Assembly (NCBI GenBank): GCA_024691105.1
Contig: JAILNY010000077.1
Coordinates: 1 to 17,549 of the forward strand
DNA: 17,549 nt
Direction of reading: 5' to 3'
From: Treponema sp.
GTDB lineage: Bacteria > Spirochaetota > Spirochaetia > Treponematales > Treponemataceae
This document shows positions 6,495-14,280 of this stretch, piece by piece. The first letter of the stretch is position 1, and each line of letters begins with the position of its first letter. The translations under genes and the position numbers were made by a program. The notes under the pieces were generated by a model that worked only from the letters and a program-made list of their open reading frames with translations, searched no databases and was not told the DNA's origin.

Positions 6495-8627
6495 TCAGCT
6501 TCGTTTTATATCACTTGCGATCAGCTGAAGTGTTTCCATTCCGTTAAATATATTTCTTTCTACATTATACACGATGTCAATTGAATCTCCAATATTAAAT
6601 TCCTGACCAAGCTTATCTGCTGCGCTCCAGTACATGACAGGAATTTTATGTTCGCCTGCATTGAGTGTAAGTTTTAAATGTTGTTTTTCTGTTTTGCCAA
6701 CTGCCTGCGCCGAAAGAATTTTTAAATTGCGCGACATGAATAAAAGCGTTTTGTTGTTTTCGCCATAAGGTTCAAACAAATCTATCAGTTTAAAAAGTTC
6801 GGGTGTAATGTAATTTGGCGGAAGCTCTGCATCAATGATAAGATCATTATCTGTATCTGGAGCAAGTTCAAGCTTTTCTATTGTGCCAGAAATTTGAGAT
6901 TCAAAAAGAGCAAGGTTTTCTTTTGTCATTGAAAAACCTGCTGCCTTATTGTGTCCACCGTAATTTATAAAGAGTTCAGCAAATTCTGATAAAAAGGTTG
7001 TACAGTCAACGCCGCGACAGCTGCGCATAGAACCGACTGCTGTATTGTCATCTACAAAGGTAACGGTAATTGAAGGTACTTTATACTTTTGTGTCATCTT
7101 TGCAGAAATCAACCCAATTACACCGCGGTGAATATTCTTGTCGATGACAAAGCAGAATTTCTGGTGCTTCTTAAAACTCATTTCGGCATTAAAGCCGCAG
7201 AACTCCTGTGCAGAATTTACAAGCGCTTTTCGTTCTGTGTTGAGTGCGATAATTTTATCGGCGATTGCATTTCTTTTAGAAGCGTCTTCTTCCATAAGGA
7301 TATTGATTGCAAGTTCTGGTTGTCCGAGCCGCCCGGTTGCGTTGATTGCCGGAATTAATGTCCACGAAAGGTCTGTTGCCGTAATCTTTTTGTTTAAAAG
7401 CGAAAGTCGTGCTAAAAGCTCAGAAACACCGCGCCGGATTAAACCGGAATTGATTGTCTTAAGTCCGTATTTAACAAAGATTCGGTTTTCGTTTTCAAGC
7501 GGCATGACATCAGCTAAAGCCGCAAGTGCTACAAGCTGGAGTTCCTGCATTTCAAGATTTGCCTTATTTGGAAAGGCCTGATTTGATTTTTGATTTATGT
7601 AAGTTATAAAGATGTTTGCAAACGAATCCATTAAATCCGGCGCGGTGTCTTTATAGTGTGCGATTTTTGATTTGTCAGAAAGTTCTTTTAGTGACAGGGC
7701 GGCGAGGGCAGGAATGATTGCTGCGGCTTCTGGTCTTAAGTCAAAGGTATTAAATTCGATTGACGGACCAAAAACTTCTTTTAATACCGCTTTTGTTGCT
7801 TTATCATCCCAGGTAAAAATCTGCTGGCCGCGTAAAAAGTTTTCAAGCTTTGTGTCAGAAATATGAATACGATCTGTTATATCTGTAAGTGAAAATCTGT
7901 CTTTTTCTACATTGTTGTGTAATTTGATACAGTCAATTCTGTATGTTCCGTTTTGTTCACCTGCATTTAATAAACAAATGTCCTGTTTGTATAATTCTGT
8001 ATCAGCAAAACGCAGCGCCTGAATAAGTTTAAACGCAACTGCACATCCTGAAATTTCTTTAAACGGATATGTTGAATCAGAAAGTTTTGGATTTATGATT
8101 ATTGCATTTTCAGGAAGTACTTCCGGCGGATTATGATGGTCTGTTACGATTACATCAATTCCAAGCTCTGTCGCATGTTTGATTTCTTCGATGTTAGAAA
8201 TTCCACAGTCAACTGTAATAATCAAGGTTCCGTATTGAGAAGCAAAGTCATCAATGGTTTCAATATTCATTCCGTAAGCTTCATCCCCAAGCGGAACTTT
8301 AAACTGAACATCCATTCCGACAGACTTTAAATATTCATACAAAATTGTCGTACTTGTAATACCGTCAACGTCGCGGTCTCCAAAGATTAAAACTTTTTCG
8401 CCTTCGTCTTTTGCATCAAGAATGCGGTCAACGGCATCTTCCATCTGATTAAGTAAAAACGGATTGTGCATAAAGCGAAGATCGTCTTCTAAGAAAAACT
8501 GAATGTCGTTTCCAGAAGTAATTCCGCGACGTGCAAAAATACTTGCTTCAAGCGGAGAAAGCGAAAATCGTTTTGAAATTTCTACGACTGATTCTTTTGC
8601 AATATCTTTTTTAATCCAGTTTTTCAT
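6495..8627 (-). CDS. recJ: Single-stranded-DNA-specific exonuclease RecJ, with large internal insertion
   Basis: RecJ degrades single-stranded DNA 5' to 3' in recombination and mismatch repair. DHH-family motifs are intact: FGDRDVDGITS (82-92), VDCGIS (139-144), VTDHH (161-165), ALADVMPL (370-377) and NATGRLG (429-435). The DHHA1 motif YGGHNKAAGF (556-565) and a C-terminal OB-like region follow. At 710 residues it is much longer than E. coli RecJ (577). The extra length is concentrated between FKLIQAL (199-205) and LVALAALADV (365-374), where well-studied enzymes have only a short linker. This roughly 150-residue insert resembles a degenerate DnaQ-type exonuclease fold (see findings). The ATG overlaps the recO stop (ATGA, 8624-8627), so the two are translationally coupled. 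RecJ identity is firm. Confidence 0.95.
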   Translation of the reverse strand: MKNWIKKDIAKESVVEISKRFSLSPLEASIFARRGITSGNDIQFFLEDDLRFMHNPFLLNQMEDAVDRILDAKDEGEKVLIFGDRDVDGITSTTILYEYLKSVGMDVQFKVPLGDEAYGMNIETIDDFASQYGTLIITVDCGISNIEEIKHATELGIDVIVTDHHNPPEVLPENAIIINPKLSDSTYPFKEISGCAVAFKLIQALRFADTELYKQDICLLNAGEQNGTYRIDCIKLHNNVEKDRFSLTDITDRIHISDTKLENFLRGQQIFTWDDKATKAVLKEVFGPSIEFNTFDLRPEAAAIIPALAALSLKELSDKSKIAHYKDTAPDLMDSFANIFITYINQKSNQAFPNKANLEMQELQLVALAALADVMPLENENRIFVKYGLKTINSGLIRRGVSELLARLSLLNKKITATDLSWTLIPAINATGRLGQPELAINILMEEDASKRNAIADKIIALNTERKALVNSAQEFCGFNAEMSFKKHQKFCFVIDKNIHRGVIGLISAKMTQKYKVPSITVTFVDDNTAVGSMRSCRGVDCTTFLSEFAELFINYGGHNKAAGFSMTKENLALFESQISGTIEKLELAPDTDNDLIIDAELPPNYITPELFKLIDLFEPYGENNKTLLFMSRNLKILSAQAVGKTEKQHLKLTLNAGEHKIPVMYWSAADKLGQEFNIGDSIDIVYNVERNIFNGMETLQLIASDIKRS

Positions 8628-9424
8628 AATATTCCGATACCCGATTTTAATGTTTTAATTTTTGTTCCGATTCCGTTTTCAATCATGCTGAATGTAAAAT
8701 TTTTCAACTGACTGATTTCGTCATCCGTAAGCTTCATTTTGCGGGAAACAGAAGGTTCACATAAGCTTGTCGCTTCTAAATAGACAACGGCCTTTGACGT
8801 AAGTTCTCCAAAGTGCTGTTTTTCGTTTTTGTCCTGCAAGAGATTTATGCAGTCTGAACATACAAAACCGTTTTCTGATTGTGAATAAATTGCCCCACCA
8901 GCTTTATATTCTATAACATTTTGCTCTGTATTTCTACTATAAAAAGGTTTCTGACATCTTGTGCATTTATAATCACCGACTTGAATTCCTAAAAGCGCCA
9001 TGTAACGCCACAAAAATCTTATCAAACCCGTCTGGCCCTGACGTTCATCTGATAAATCAAGACCATCAAGAAAGCCGTTTATGAGAGTAAAACATTCTTC
9101 GGGACTTCCGCCGCATTTAGAAAGCAGCACGATTTCTGTTGCAAGATTTGCTGCCCAGGTTTTAAAAAGACTTTCTCGAAAAGACAGATGGTATTTTTGA
9201 ACGTCAAAGTCAGTAATCTTTGAGGTATGCTTAACTTCATCAGAGTAAATATAAATTGTACCGCAATTCCACGGGCTTACCAGAGATTTGAGCTTACTTT
9301 TTGGTCCGCCATACAAAATAGAAGTACAAATTCCTTCTTCAGGAGAAAGATATGTGACAAGACGGTTCGATTCCCCCTGAGCTTTAACCCCAAGAATTAA
9401 TGCTGTTGCCTGTTTATTTCGCAT
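8624..9424 (-). CDS. recO: DNA repair protein RecO
   Basis: RecO works with RecR to load RecA onto SSB-coated single-stranded DNA. With the start chosen here the protein has 266 residues. It opens with the OB fold (RNKQATALILGVKAQGESNRLVTY..., ending near a TIYIY strand), then the helical domain, and has a zinc site C-T-R-C / C-S-D-C (166, 169, 201, 204 counted from the longer ORF start). The open frame extends to an ATG at 9460, but the added 12 residues are not RecO-like, no ribosome site precedes that ATG, and the rightward promoter's -35 box lies there. Starting at 9424 gives an N-terminus as in other RecO proteins, though its ribosome site is also weak (GGTA). The stop overlaps recJ by 4 bases. 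No confident minus-strand promoter was seen. Confidence 0.88.
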   Translation of the reverse strand: MRNKQATALILGVKAQGESNRLVTYLSPEEGICTSILYGGPKSKLKSLVSPWNCGTIYIYSDEVKHTSKITDFDVQKYHLSFRESLFKTWAANLATEIVLLSKCGGSPEECFTLINGFLDGLDLSDERQGQTGLIRFLWRYMALLGIQVGDYKCTRCQKPFYSRNTEQNVIEYKAGGAIYSQSENGFVCSDCINLLQDKNEKQHFGELTSKAVVYLEATSLCEPSVSRKMKLTDDEISQLKNFTFSMIENGIGTKIKTLKSGIGIL

Positions 9425-9453
9425 ACTTATACCATATATTTTTTTTGAAAAAA

Positions 9454-9482
9454 TTGACATTAATTTTGCGATAATATATAAT
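9454..9482 (+). promoter_or_regulatory. Consensus sigma-70 promoter for rpoZ-miaA
   Basis: TTGACA (9454-9459), 17 bases, then TATAAT (9477-9482): both hexamers and the spacing match the consensus exactly. Transcription should start near 9489 and leave a leader of about 65 bases to the rpoZ ATG. The -35 box lies just upstream of the preferred recO start on the other strand. Confidence 0.85.
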
Positions 9483-9555
9483 ATTTTATCAGAATTTGTA
9501 GAATTTTATGCAGTTTTTTGAATAAAACTTGTAAAAAGATAAATCGGGAGTCAAA

Positions 9556-9750
9556 ATGATATTTCCACTTGAACAGCTTGTAAAATATTCTGGCAACGCT
9601 TATGAAATTACAGTTGCTGCAAACCGTCGTGCATTCCAGATGGCATCTATTAAAGATCCGCTTATCGAAGAAAACGAAGACAAAGTAGTTTCTCTTGCAG
9701 CTTCTCAGTTATTCAACAAAAAGGTTTCGTACCGCATTGAACAGAAATAA
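9556..9750 (+). CDS. rpoZ: DNA-directed RNA polymerase omega subunit
   Basis: The 64-residue protein has the core omega pattern: a short helix (EQLVKYSGNAYEIT), then VAANRRAFQMA matching the family's VAA-x-RA-x-Q motif, and a downstream helix (KVVSLAASQLFNKK). Omega binds the beta' C-terminus and helps RNA polymerase assemble. At 64 residues it is a short but acceptable form. A strong GGGAG ribosome site (9546-9550) precedes the ATG, and a perfect consensus promoter lies upstream, fitting a highly expressed core gene. miaA follows after 14 bases. The main doubt is that so small a protein rests on one motif. Confidence 0.85.
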   Translation: MIFPLEQLVKYSGNAYEITVAANRRAFQMASIKDPLIEENEDKVVSLAASQLFNKKVSYRIEQK

Positions 9751-9764
9751 AAGCAGATATTAAA

Positions 9765-10724
9765 TTGAACAAAAATAAGATTCCAGTAATTGTTATTTTT
9801 GCTCCGACTGCAACAGGAAAGACTGCCCTGACTGAAAAATTGTTCGGCTCAGGCAGTCATTCTTTTTTTAAAGACATATTGCATGGAACAGAAATTATCA
9901 GCGCAGACTCTATGGCAGTTTATAAGGGAATGGACATAGGAACTGCAAAGCCTGACAAAGCACTTTTACAAAAGATTCCTCATCACATGATTGACCTTTT
10001 TAGTCCTGACGTTCAGTTTACTGTAAGTGAATTTGTCGAGCGCGCTGATTCGTTGTGTTCTGAAATTTATTCCAGAAAAAAAATTCCTGTTATTTCCGGC
10101 GGCACAGGTTTTTATATCCGTAATTTTTTGCTTGGACTTCCTGACACTCCAGAGTCAGATCCGGTTTTACGCGAGCGTTTAAAAAGTGAACTTGAATCGT
10201 CCGGCCGTGAATACATGTACGAAAAATTAAAAACCGTAGACCCACAAAGCGCAGAAAAAATTCATCCGAACGACAGCTTTAGACTTTTGCGCGCACTCGA
10301 AGTCTTTTACCTTACCGGAAAGCCTCGCAGCTCTTTTGAACTTTCGGCATCCCTTCGTGAACAGTACAATTTTTTGCCCGTAATCTTAGAGCGCGACCGT
10401 GAGGATTTGTACCAAAGAATTGATATGCGCGTTGAACAGATGTTTGAAAACGGCCTGGTTAACGAAGTTGTGTCGCTTATGAATGCGGGTTATAAAAAAG
10501 ATGATCCCGGGATGCAGGCAATCGGCTACCGCGAGTTTTTTACAGAAGAATCGATAGACAAAATCAAAGAGCGCATAAAATACGACAGCCATCTTTATGC
10601 AAAAAAGCAGTACGTTTTTATGAAAGGAATTCCTGGAGCCCGGACATTTTTTTTACAACCGAATCAGGATTATACTGAAGAACTTATAAAAACAATTGAA
10701 AATTTTATATACAACTTTGAATAA
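9765..10724 (+). CDS. miaA: tRNA dimethylallyltransferase MiaA (TTG start)
   Basis: MiaA transfers a dimethylallyl group to N6 of A37 in tRNAs that read codons beginning with U. The 319 residues show the P-loop APTATGKT (13-20), SADSMAVYKGMDIGTAKP (46-63) with catalytic Asp48, HHMID (73-77), SGGTGFYI (111-118), GMQAIGYRE (249-257) and the YAKKQYVFMKG region (278-288). Length is normal. The best start is TTG at 9765, since no ATG or GTG lies upstream in frame before the rpoZ stop and the P-loop begins only 12 residues later. The ribosome site is poor, so translation probably depends on coupling to rpoZ 14 bases upstream. In DSMAVY an Ala replaces the usual Gln. Assignment is firm. Confidence 0.95.
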   Translation: MNKNKIPVIVIFAPTATGKTALTEKLFGSGSHSFFKDILHGTEIISADSMAVYKGMDIGTAKPDKALLQKIPHHMIDLFSPDVQFTVSEFVERADSLCSEIYSRKKIPVISGGTGFYIRNFLLGLPDTPESDPVLRERLKSELESSGREYMYEKLKTVDPQSAEKIHPNDSFRLLRALEVFYLTGKPRSSFELSASLREQYNFLPVILERDREDLYQRIDMRVEQMFENGLVNEVVSLMNAGYKKDDPGMQAIGYREFFTEESIDKIKERIKYDSHLYAKKQYVFMKGIPGARTFFLQPNQDYTEELIKTIENFIYNFE

Positions 10725-10726
10725 TA

Positions 10727-10735
10727 TGGTATAAT
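10727..10735 (+). promoter_or_regulatory. Extended -10 promoter for the dCMP deaminase gene
   Basis: TGG precedes a perfect TATAAT (10730-10735), forming an extended -10 element (TGnTATAAT). Only a weak -35 (TATACA, 10708-10713, 16-base spacing) is present. The start site would be near 10742, about 20 bases before the ATG. It lies in the miaA-deaminase gap, so the deaminase can be transcribed independently. Confidence 0.6.
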
Positions 10736-10762
10736 TAGCAAATTAGTAAACGAGGGAATTTT

Positions 10763-11251
10763 ATGTCAGAAAAATATGTAAGACCAACTTGGGATGAATA
10801 CTTTATGGAAATCTGCCGCACTGTTGCAAAACGTGCAACATGCGACAGAGGCCGCTCCGGCTGCGTTATCGCACGTGACAACCAGCTTTTAGTAACAGGT
10901 TATGTCGGTTCTCCTACAGGCTTACCGCACTGTGATGATGTCGGCCATCTTATGAAAAAAGTAATTCATGATAACGGCGAAATTACCCAGCATTGTGTTC
11001 GTACTGTCCATGCAGAGCAGAACGCAATCTGTCAGGCTGCAAAACGCGGAATCAGTCTTGACGGTGCAACAGTTTACTGTAAGATGACTCCATGCCGTAC
11101 CTGTGCAATGCTTATCATTAACTGCGGCATTAAACGCATCGTTTGCGAAAAGCATTATCACGACGAAGCAGATTCTCTTGAGATGTTTAAGCAGGCAGGA
11201 ATTCCTATTGAGCACCTTGAAGACGGTGTTCAAACTTACGAGAACATGTAG
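10763..11251 (+). CDS. dCMP deaminase (ComEB-type zinc deaminase)
   Basis: This enzyme converts dCMP to dUMP, feeding thymidylate synthesis. The zinc-dependent deaminase signature is intact: HAEQNA (83-88, with His83 as ligand and Glu85 as proton shuttle) and PCRTCA (110-115, Cys111 and Cys114 as ligands). The N-terminal RPTWDEYFMEICRTVAKRATC and the loop GSPTGLPHCDD are characteristic of the deoxycytidylate deaminase/ComEB branch rather than cytidine or tRNA adenosine deaminases. At 162 residues the length is typical. GAGGG (10752-10756) precedes the ATG. Its stop is one base from the stop of the convergent cysteine desulfurase gene. The product would feed the same pathway as tmk, which lies on the opposite strand further right. 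The enzyme class is firm; the substrate is by family. Confidence 0.9.
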   Translation: MSEKYVRPTWDEYFMEICRTVAKRATCDRGRSGCVIARDNQLLVTGYVGSPTGLPHCDDVGHLMKKVIHDNGEITQHCVRTVHAEQNAICQAAKRGISLDGATVYCKMTPCRTCAMLIINCGIKRIVCEKHYHDEADSLEMFKQAGIPIEHLEDGVQTYENM

Positions 11252-11252
11252 A

Positions 11253-12443
11253 TTATTTAAAAGTATCGCAGACTTCTTTTACTGCGTCAAAAAGTGCGTT
11301 TATAGCTTCTGGAGTTGTTTTACTTCCAAAGCTAAAGCGTACTGCATTCTCGCGCAGATTCGGTGCAACGTTCATTGCTTCAAGAATCGGGCGCGAGTTT
11401 TTTTTGCTTGAGCAGGCACTTCCTGTTGAAATGTAAAAGCCTTTTGCATCCAGCGCCCTGACCATTACCTGGCCCGGAATTTTGTCAAAGGCTGCCTGAA
11501 CTACCCACGGAGAAAAATTTTTATCAGCAAAGTCTTCATCAAGTCTTGCCTCTGGAATCAGATGAAAGCTCTTAAGCGATGAAAGCTTTTTAATAAATTC
11601 ATTTGTGTATTTTTTCTGTTCTTCAAAGCGATTTAACATTTCCTGATTTGAACCTGTGATTGCGTATTTTTCTATACACTTTGAAAAAGCAATTGCGCCA
11701 AAAACGTTTTCTGTTCCGCTTCTTACATTCTGTTCCTGCCCGCCGCCGCGCAAAAATGGATCTGTACTCAAAGGATTTGCAATGTACAAAAGTCCGATTC
11801 CTCTAGGACCTCCGATTTTATGTGCGCTGAACGCTGCGCTGTCAATTCCGCTGTCTTTAAGCTCCACAGGAATTTTCCCTAAGCCCTGAACAAAGTCAAC
11901 ATGAAATTTTGGCTTTCGCTTTGCGCCGGCTTTTTCTTTTATAATCTCTGCAATTTCTTTTACGTTTTGAATCGCACCTGTCTCGTTATTTACAGCCATT
12001 ACGCTGACGTACAATGTGTCCTCTGTAAGCTGCTGTTCAACCGTTTTCGGCTGAATGATTCCGTTGGAGTCAGGATTAATTTTTACAATTTTATAACCTA
12101 GTCGCGAGAGTACATTGCACTGTTCGCGTAATGCAGGATGTTCGATTGAACTTACAAGTATAGAACCTTTTTCCGGTCTGTTTAAAATTGACAACAGAGG
12201 AATGTGGTCACTTTCTGTTCCGCCGGATGTAAAAAAAAGTGTCTCTGGTTTTACATCAAGAACTTTTGCGCATTTTTCGCGGGCAGCGTTGAGTGCTGTT
12301 TTTGCCTGGGTTCCGATTTTATAAATGCTTGAAGGATTTCCCCAGCTTTCAAAAGATTCTTTGAGAGAGTCTTCGAGAATCTGTGTATCAAATGGAGCTG
12401 TCGCCGCCCAGTCAAAATAATGTTCGCTGTTGATATTACTCAT
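11253..12443 (-). CDS. Cysteine desulfurase, NifS/IscS family
   Basis: A PLP-dependent enzyme that takes sulfur from cysteine as an enzyme-bound persulfide, for Fe-S clusters or tRNA thiolation. Seen in the 396 residues: YFDWAATAP near the N-terminus, SGGTESD (73-79), His102 in SSIEHPA, Asp183 and Gln186 in VDFVQ, the PLP lysine Lys209 in SAHKIGGPRGIG, RGGGQEQNVRSGTEN (232-246), and the sulfur-accepting Cys344 in STGSACSS. The loop type matches group I (NifS/IscS) rather than SufS. No IscU-like scaffold gene is adjacent, so which pathway it feeds cannot be told. An AAAGG site lies 7 bases before the ATG. It is the last gene of the tmk-to-nifS run, 37 bases after aroB. Confidence 0.93.
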   Translation of the reverse strand: MSNINSEHYFDWAATAPFDTQILEDSLKESFESWGNPSSIYKIGTQAKTALNAAREKCAKVLDVKPETLFFTSGGTESDHIPLLSILNRPEKGSILVSSIEHPALREQCNVLSRLGYKIVKINPDSNGIIQPKTVEQQLTEDTLYVSVMAVNNETGAIQNVKEIAEIIKEKAGAKRKPKFHVDFVQGLGKIPVELKDSGIDSAAFSAHKIGGPRGIGLLYIANPLSTDPFLRGGGQEQNVRSGTENVFGAIAFSKCIEKYAITGSNQEMLNRFEEQKKYTNEFIKKLSSLKSFHLIPEARLDEDFADKNFSPWVVQAAFDKIPGQVMVRALDAKGFYISTGSACSSKKNSRPILEAMNVAPNLRENAVRFSFGSKTTPEAINALFDAVKEVCDTFK

Positions 12444-12480
12444 TTTACTGCCTTTAATTTGCCTTCGTAAATTTACCTTA

Positions 12481-13638
12481 TTATTTTAATGTTTCTTTTA
12501 TAATTGAGTCGTCAACTTCTGTAATTATATTTTTTGCAAGACCTTTCTGCATGATAAGGCGGATTTTAGAAGATGAATTCTTTTTATCGTTTTTCATTTT
12601 TTCAATGATTTTTTCTGCATCATTAAATGCCGGGTGAACTGCGTTTGTTTCGTAGCCAAAGGATTTTAATACCGAGCATACTTCGTCGTAATAGTCTTTA
12701 GAGCAAAGACCACACAAAAGACTTGCTTTGATTGCGCGTGCAATTCCCCATGCAACACATTCACCGTGTGTAAGTTCTCCAAGCCCCGCAGAACTTTCAA
12801 GCGCATGTCCAAAGGTGTGCCCGAGATTTAAAAGCATACGGATATTTTTTTCTGACAAATCTTTTTGAACGACCTTTGCTTTTGCTTTTGCACAGAAGGT
12901 AATGATTTTAAGCATTACATCTTTGTCGCGGCATAAAATTTTTTCTTTGTTGTCCTTCATGTAATTAAAAAGTTTTGCATCAAAAAGCATTGCAGTTTTT
13001 ATTGCCTCTGCAAAGCCTGATATGTATTCTTTTTCGCTCAGACTCTGAATGAATGACGGATAAATGAACAAAGCCTTTGCCGGAAAAAATGCTCCTGTGA
13101 CATTTTTGTAGGATTCAAAATCGCATCCGGTTTTTCCACCGATTGCGGCGTCTACCATTGCTAAAAGGGTTGTCGGAACAAACTCGCACGAAGCTCCGCG
13201 CTTATAGATGGATGCGGCAAAGGCTGTAATGTCGGTTATAACTCCGCCACCAATGGCAGTAAACATATCCTTTCTGGTAAGCGAAAAATCAAGTCCCGTC
13301 TTTACGATAGAAAGAACGCTGTCTATTGTCTTAAAGCTTTCTCCTGCCGGTATTACGATAAGAGCATGTTTTTCGTGAGTATAAACTTTATAAGAGGTAT
13401 TTCCTGTGCTGCCGTCTTTATTAAAAGTGAATTTACTGAAAAATCCTGAAAGTGATGGCAGTGAAAAAATAGTCTGGTCAGTAACAAAGACTTTTTTCTG
13501 TTTTGATTCAAACAGATAATCAAGCTTTGGTTCGCCGTCAAAAAAATGCAGAATTGACTGATTAGTTCCTGCAAAAAGAGGTTTATATTTAATTTTAAGA
13601 TTTGTCTTATTAGAAGCTGAAATATCGTTACTTAACAT
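12481..13638 (-). CDS. aroB: 3-dehydroquinate synthase AroB
   Basis: AroB makes 3-dehydroquinate from DAHP, the second step of the shikimate pathway, using NAD+ and a divalent metal. The zinc ligands are present with family spacing: Glu211 in GFAEAIK, His274 in NLGHTFGHA and His291 in LTHGE (63 and 17 residues apart, as in E. coli). NAD-binding segments PAGESFKT (97-104), GGGVITDITAFAASIYKRG (130-148) and TTLLAMVDAAIGGKTG (156-171) are clear, though VITDITAF differs from the usual VVGDLxGF. At 385 residues it is about 20 longer than usual, from a longer N-terminal region. The ATG has no nearby ribosome site, and a 10-bp inverted repeat straddles it. No other shikimate gene is in the window. 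A relative with another substrate in the DHQ-synthase-like family is possible but less likely. Confidence 0.88.
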   Translation of the reverse strand: MLSNDISASNKTNLKIKYKPLFAGTNQSILHFFDGEPKLDYLFESKQKKVFVTDQTIFSLPSLSGFFSKFTFNKDGSTGNTSYKVYTHEKHALIVIPAGESFKTIDSVLSIVKTGLDFSLTRKDMFTAIGGGVITDITAFAASIYKRGASCEFVPTTLLAMVDAAIGGKTGCDFESYKNVTGAFFPAKALFIYPSFIQSLSEKEYISGFAEAIKTAMLFDAKLFNYMKDNKEKILCRDKDVMLKIITFCAKAKAKVVQKDLSEKNIRMLLNLGHTFGHALESSAGLGELTHGECVAWGIARAIKASLLCGLCSKDYYDEVCSVLKSFGYETNAVHPAFNDAEKIIEKMKNDKKNSSSKIRLIMQKGLAKNIITEVDDSIIKETLK

Positions 13639-13647
13639 AACGATATT
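13621..13647 (-). promoter_or_regulatory. Perfect 10-bp inverted repeat spanning the aroB start codon
   Basis: AATATCGTTA (13647-13638 on the minus strand) and TAACGATATT (13630-13621) are exact reverse complements separated by 7 bases. The aroB ATG begins with the last base of the first arm and continues into the loop. In RNA this would be a start-codon hairpin; in DNA it could be an operator. It is not a minus-strand terminator because no T tract follows. Confidence 0.65.
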
Positions 13648-13650
13648 TTA

Positions 13651-14280
13651 TTATTTAGACCCCTGCAAGTCAATCTGTTCGATTTCTGCTAAAATTCCGT
13701 TTACGCGCTTTAATTCGCGGTCGATTGTCTTTTTGTAATCAAGCTCGCCTGTAAAAATGCGCTCGCGTTCGTCTTCCCAGTTCTGAAGCTCTCTGATAAA
13801 CAGAAATTTAAACTTACCGATGTTGGCTTTTTCTGCCCAAAGACAGGCCTCTTTCCAGTAATAATAGCCGGCTTCGTAGCAGGATTTAGTCTTCTTCAGG
13901 TTATCAAGATAGGCTTCTTTCCAGGGAGCATCGTAAAAATAAAAAGCCTTTTTGTCGTAAACGCGTCCAAGGCGCATATACTGTTCAATGAGCTTAAGAT
14001 TTAAGTGCATCATGTAAAGATAGCGGTATTTTTCGTATTGTTCCTGATCCGTAATTTTTGCATCGGCGTAAAGCGGATTTCTAAAGTCGGCTTTAACGGC
14101 ACATTCAAGCCAGTAGATGTTTTCAAGACAGTCATCCGGGTACTGCTGGTAGTGAATGTGATAAAGCTTGTAAAAGTCCTCTTTGTATTTAACCATGTAG
14201 GCATCAGCATCTGACATTGGTATAAATGAGAAGGCTAAAACGAGAAAAACAATTTTTACAAAATTATTACGGAACTTCAC
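13651..14280 (-). CDS. Putative secreted protein (209 aa), function unknown, GTG start
   Basis: Not recognised. The N-terminus KFRNNFVKIVFLVLAFSFIPMSDADA is a typical signal peptide with likely cleavage after Ala27, so the protein should be periplasmic or exported; there is no lipobox cysteine. The mature part is rich in Tyr, Trp, Lys and Glu and appears all-helical, with spaced aromatic positions (YKLYHIHYQQYPDD, YRYLYMMHLNLKLIEQYM, SCYEAGYYYWKEACLW) suggestive of TPR-like helical hairpins, though no canonical repeat is seen. Start is GTG at 14280, overlapping the tmk TGA (GTGA), so translation is coupled. It ends in two tandem TAA codons, 12 bases before aroB. The reading frame is well supported; function is unknown. 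Confidence 0.8.
   Translation of the reverse strand: MKFRNNFVKIVFLVLAFSFIPMSDADAYMVKYKEDFYKLYHIHYQQYPDDCLENIYWLECAVKADFRNPLYADAKITDQEQYEKYRYLYMMHLNLKLIEQYMRLGRVYDKKAFYFYDAPWKEAYLDNLKKTKSCYEAGYYYWKEACLWAEKANIGKFKFLFIRELQNWEDERERIFTGELDYKKTIDRELKRVNGILAEIEQIDLQGSK

Noticed and set aside
9425..9460. Longer RecO start at 9460
   Set aside because: No ribosome site, non-family residues, and overlap with the rpoZ promoter -35 box.
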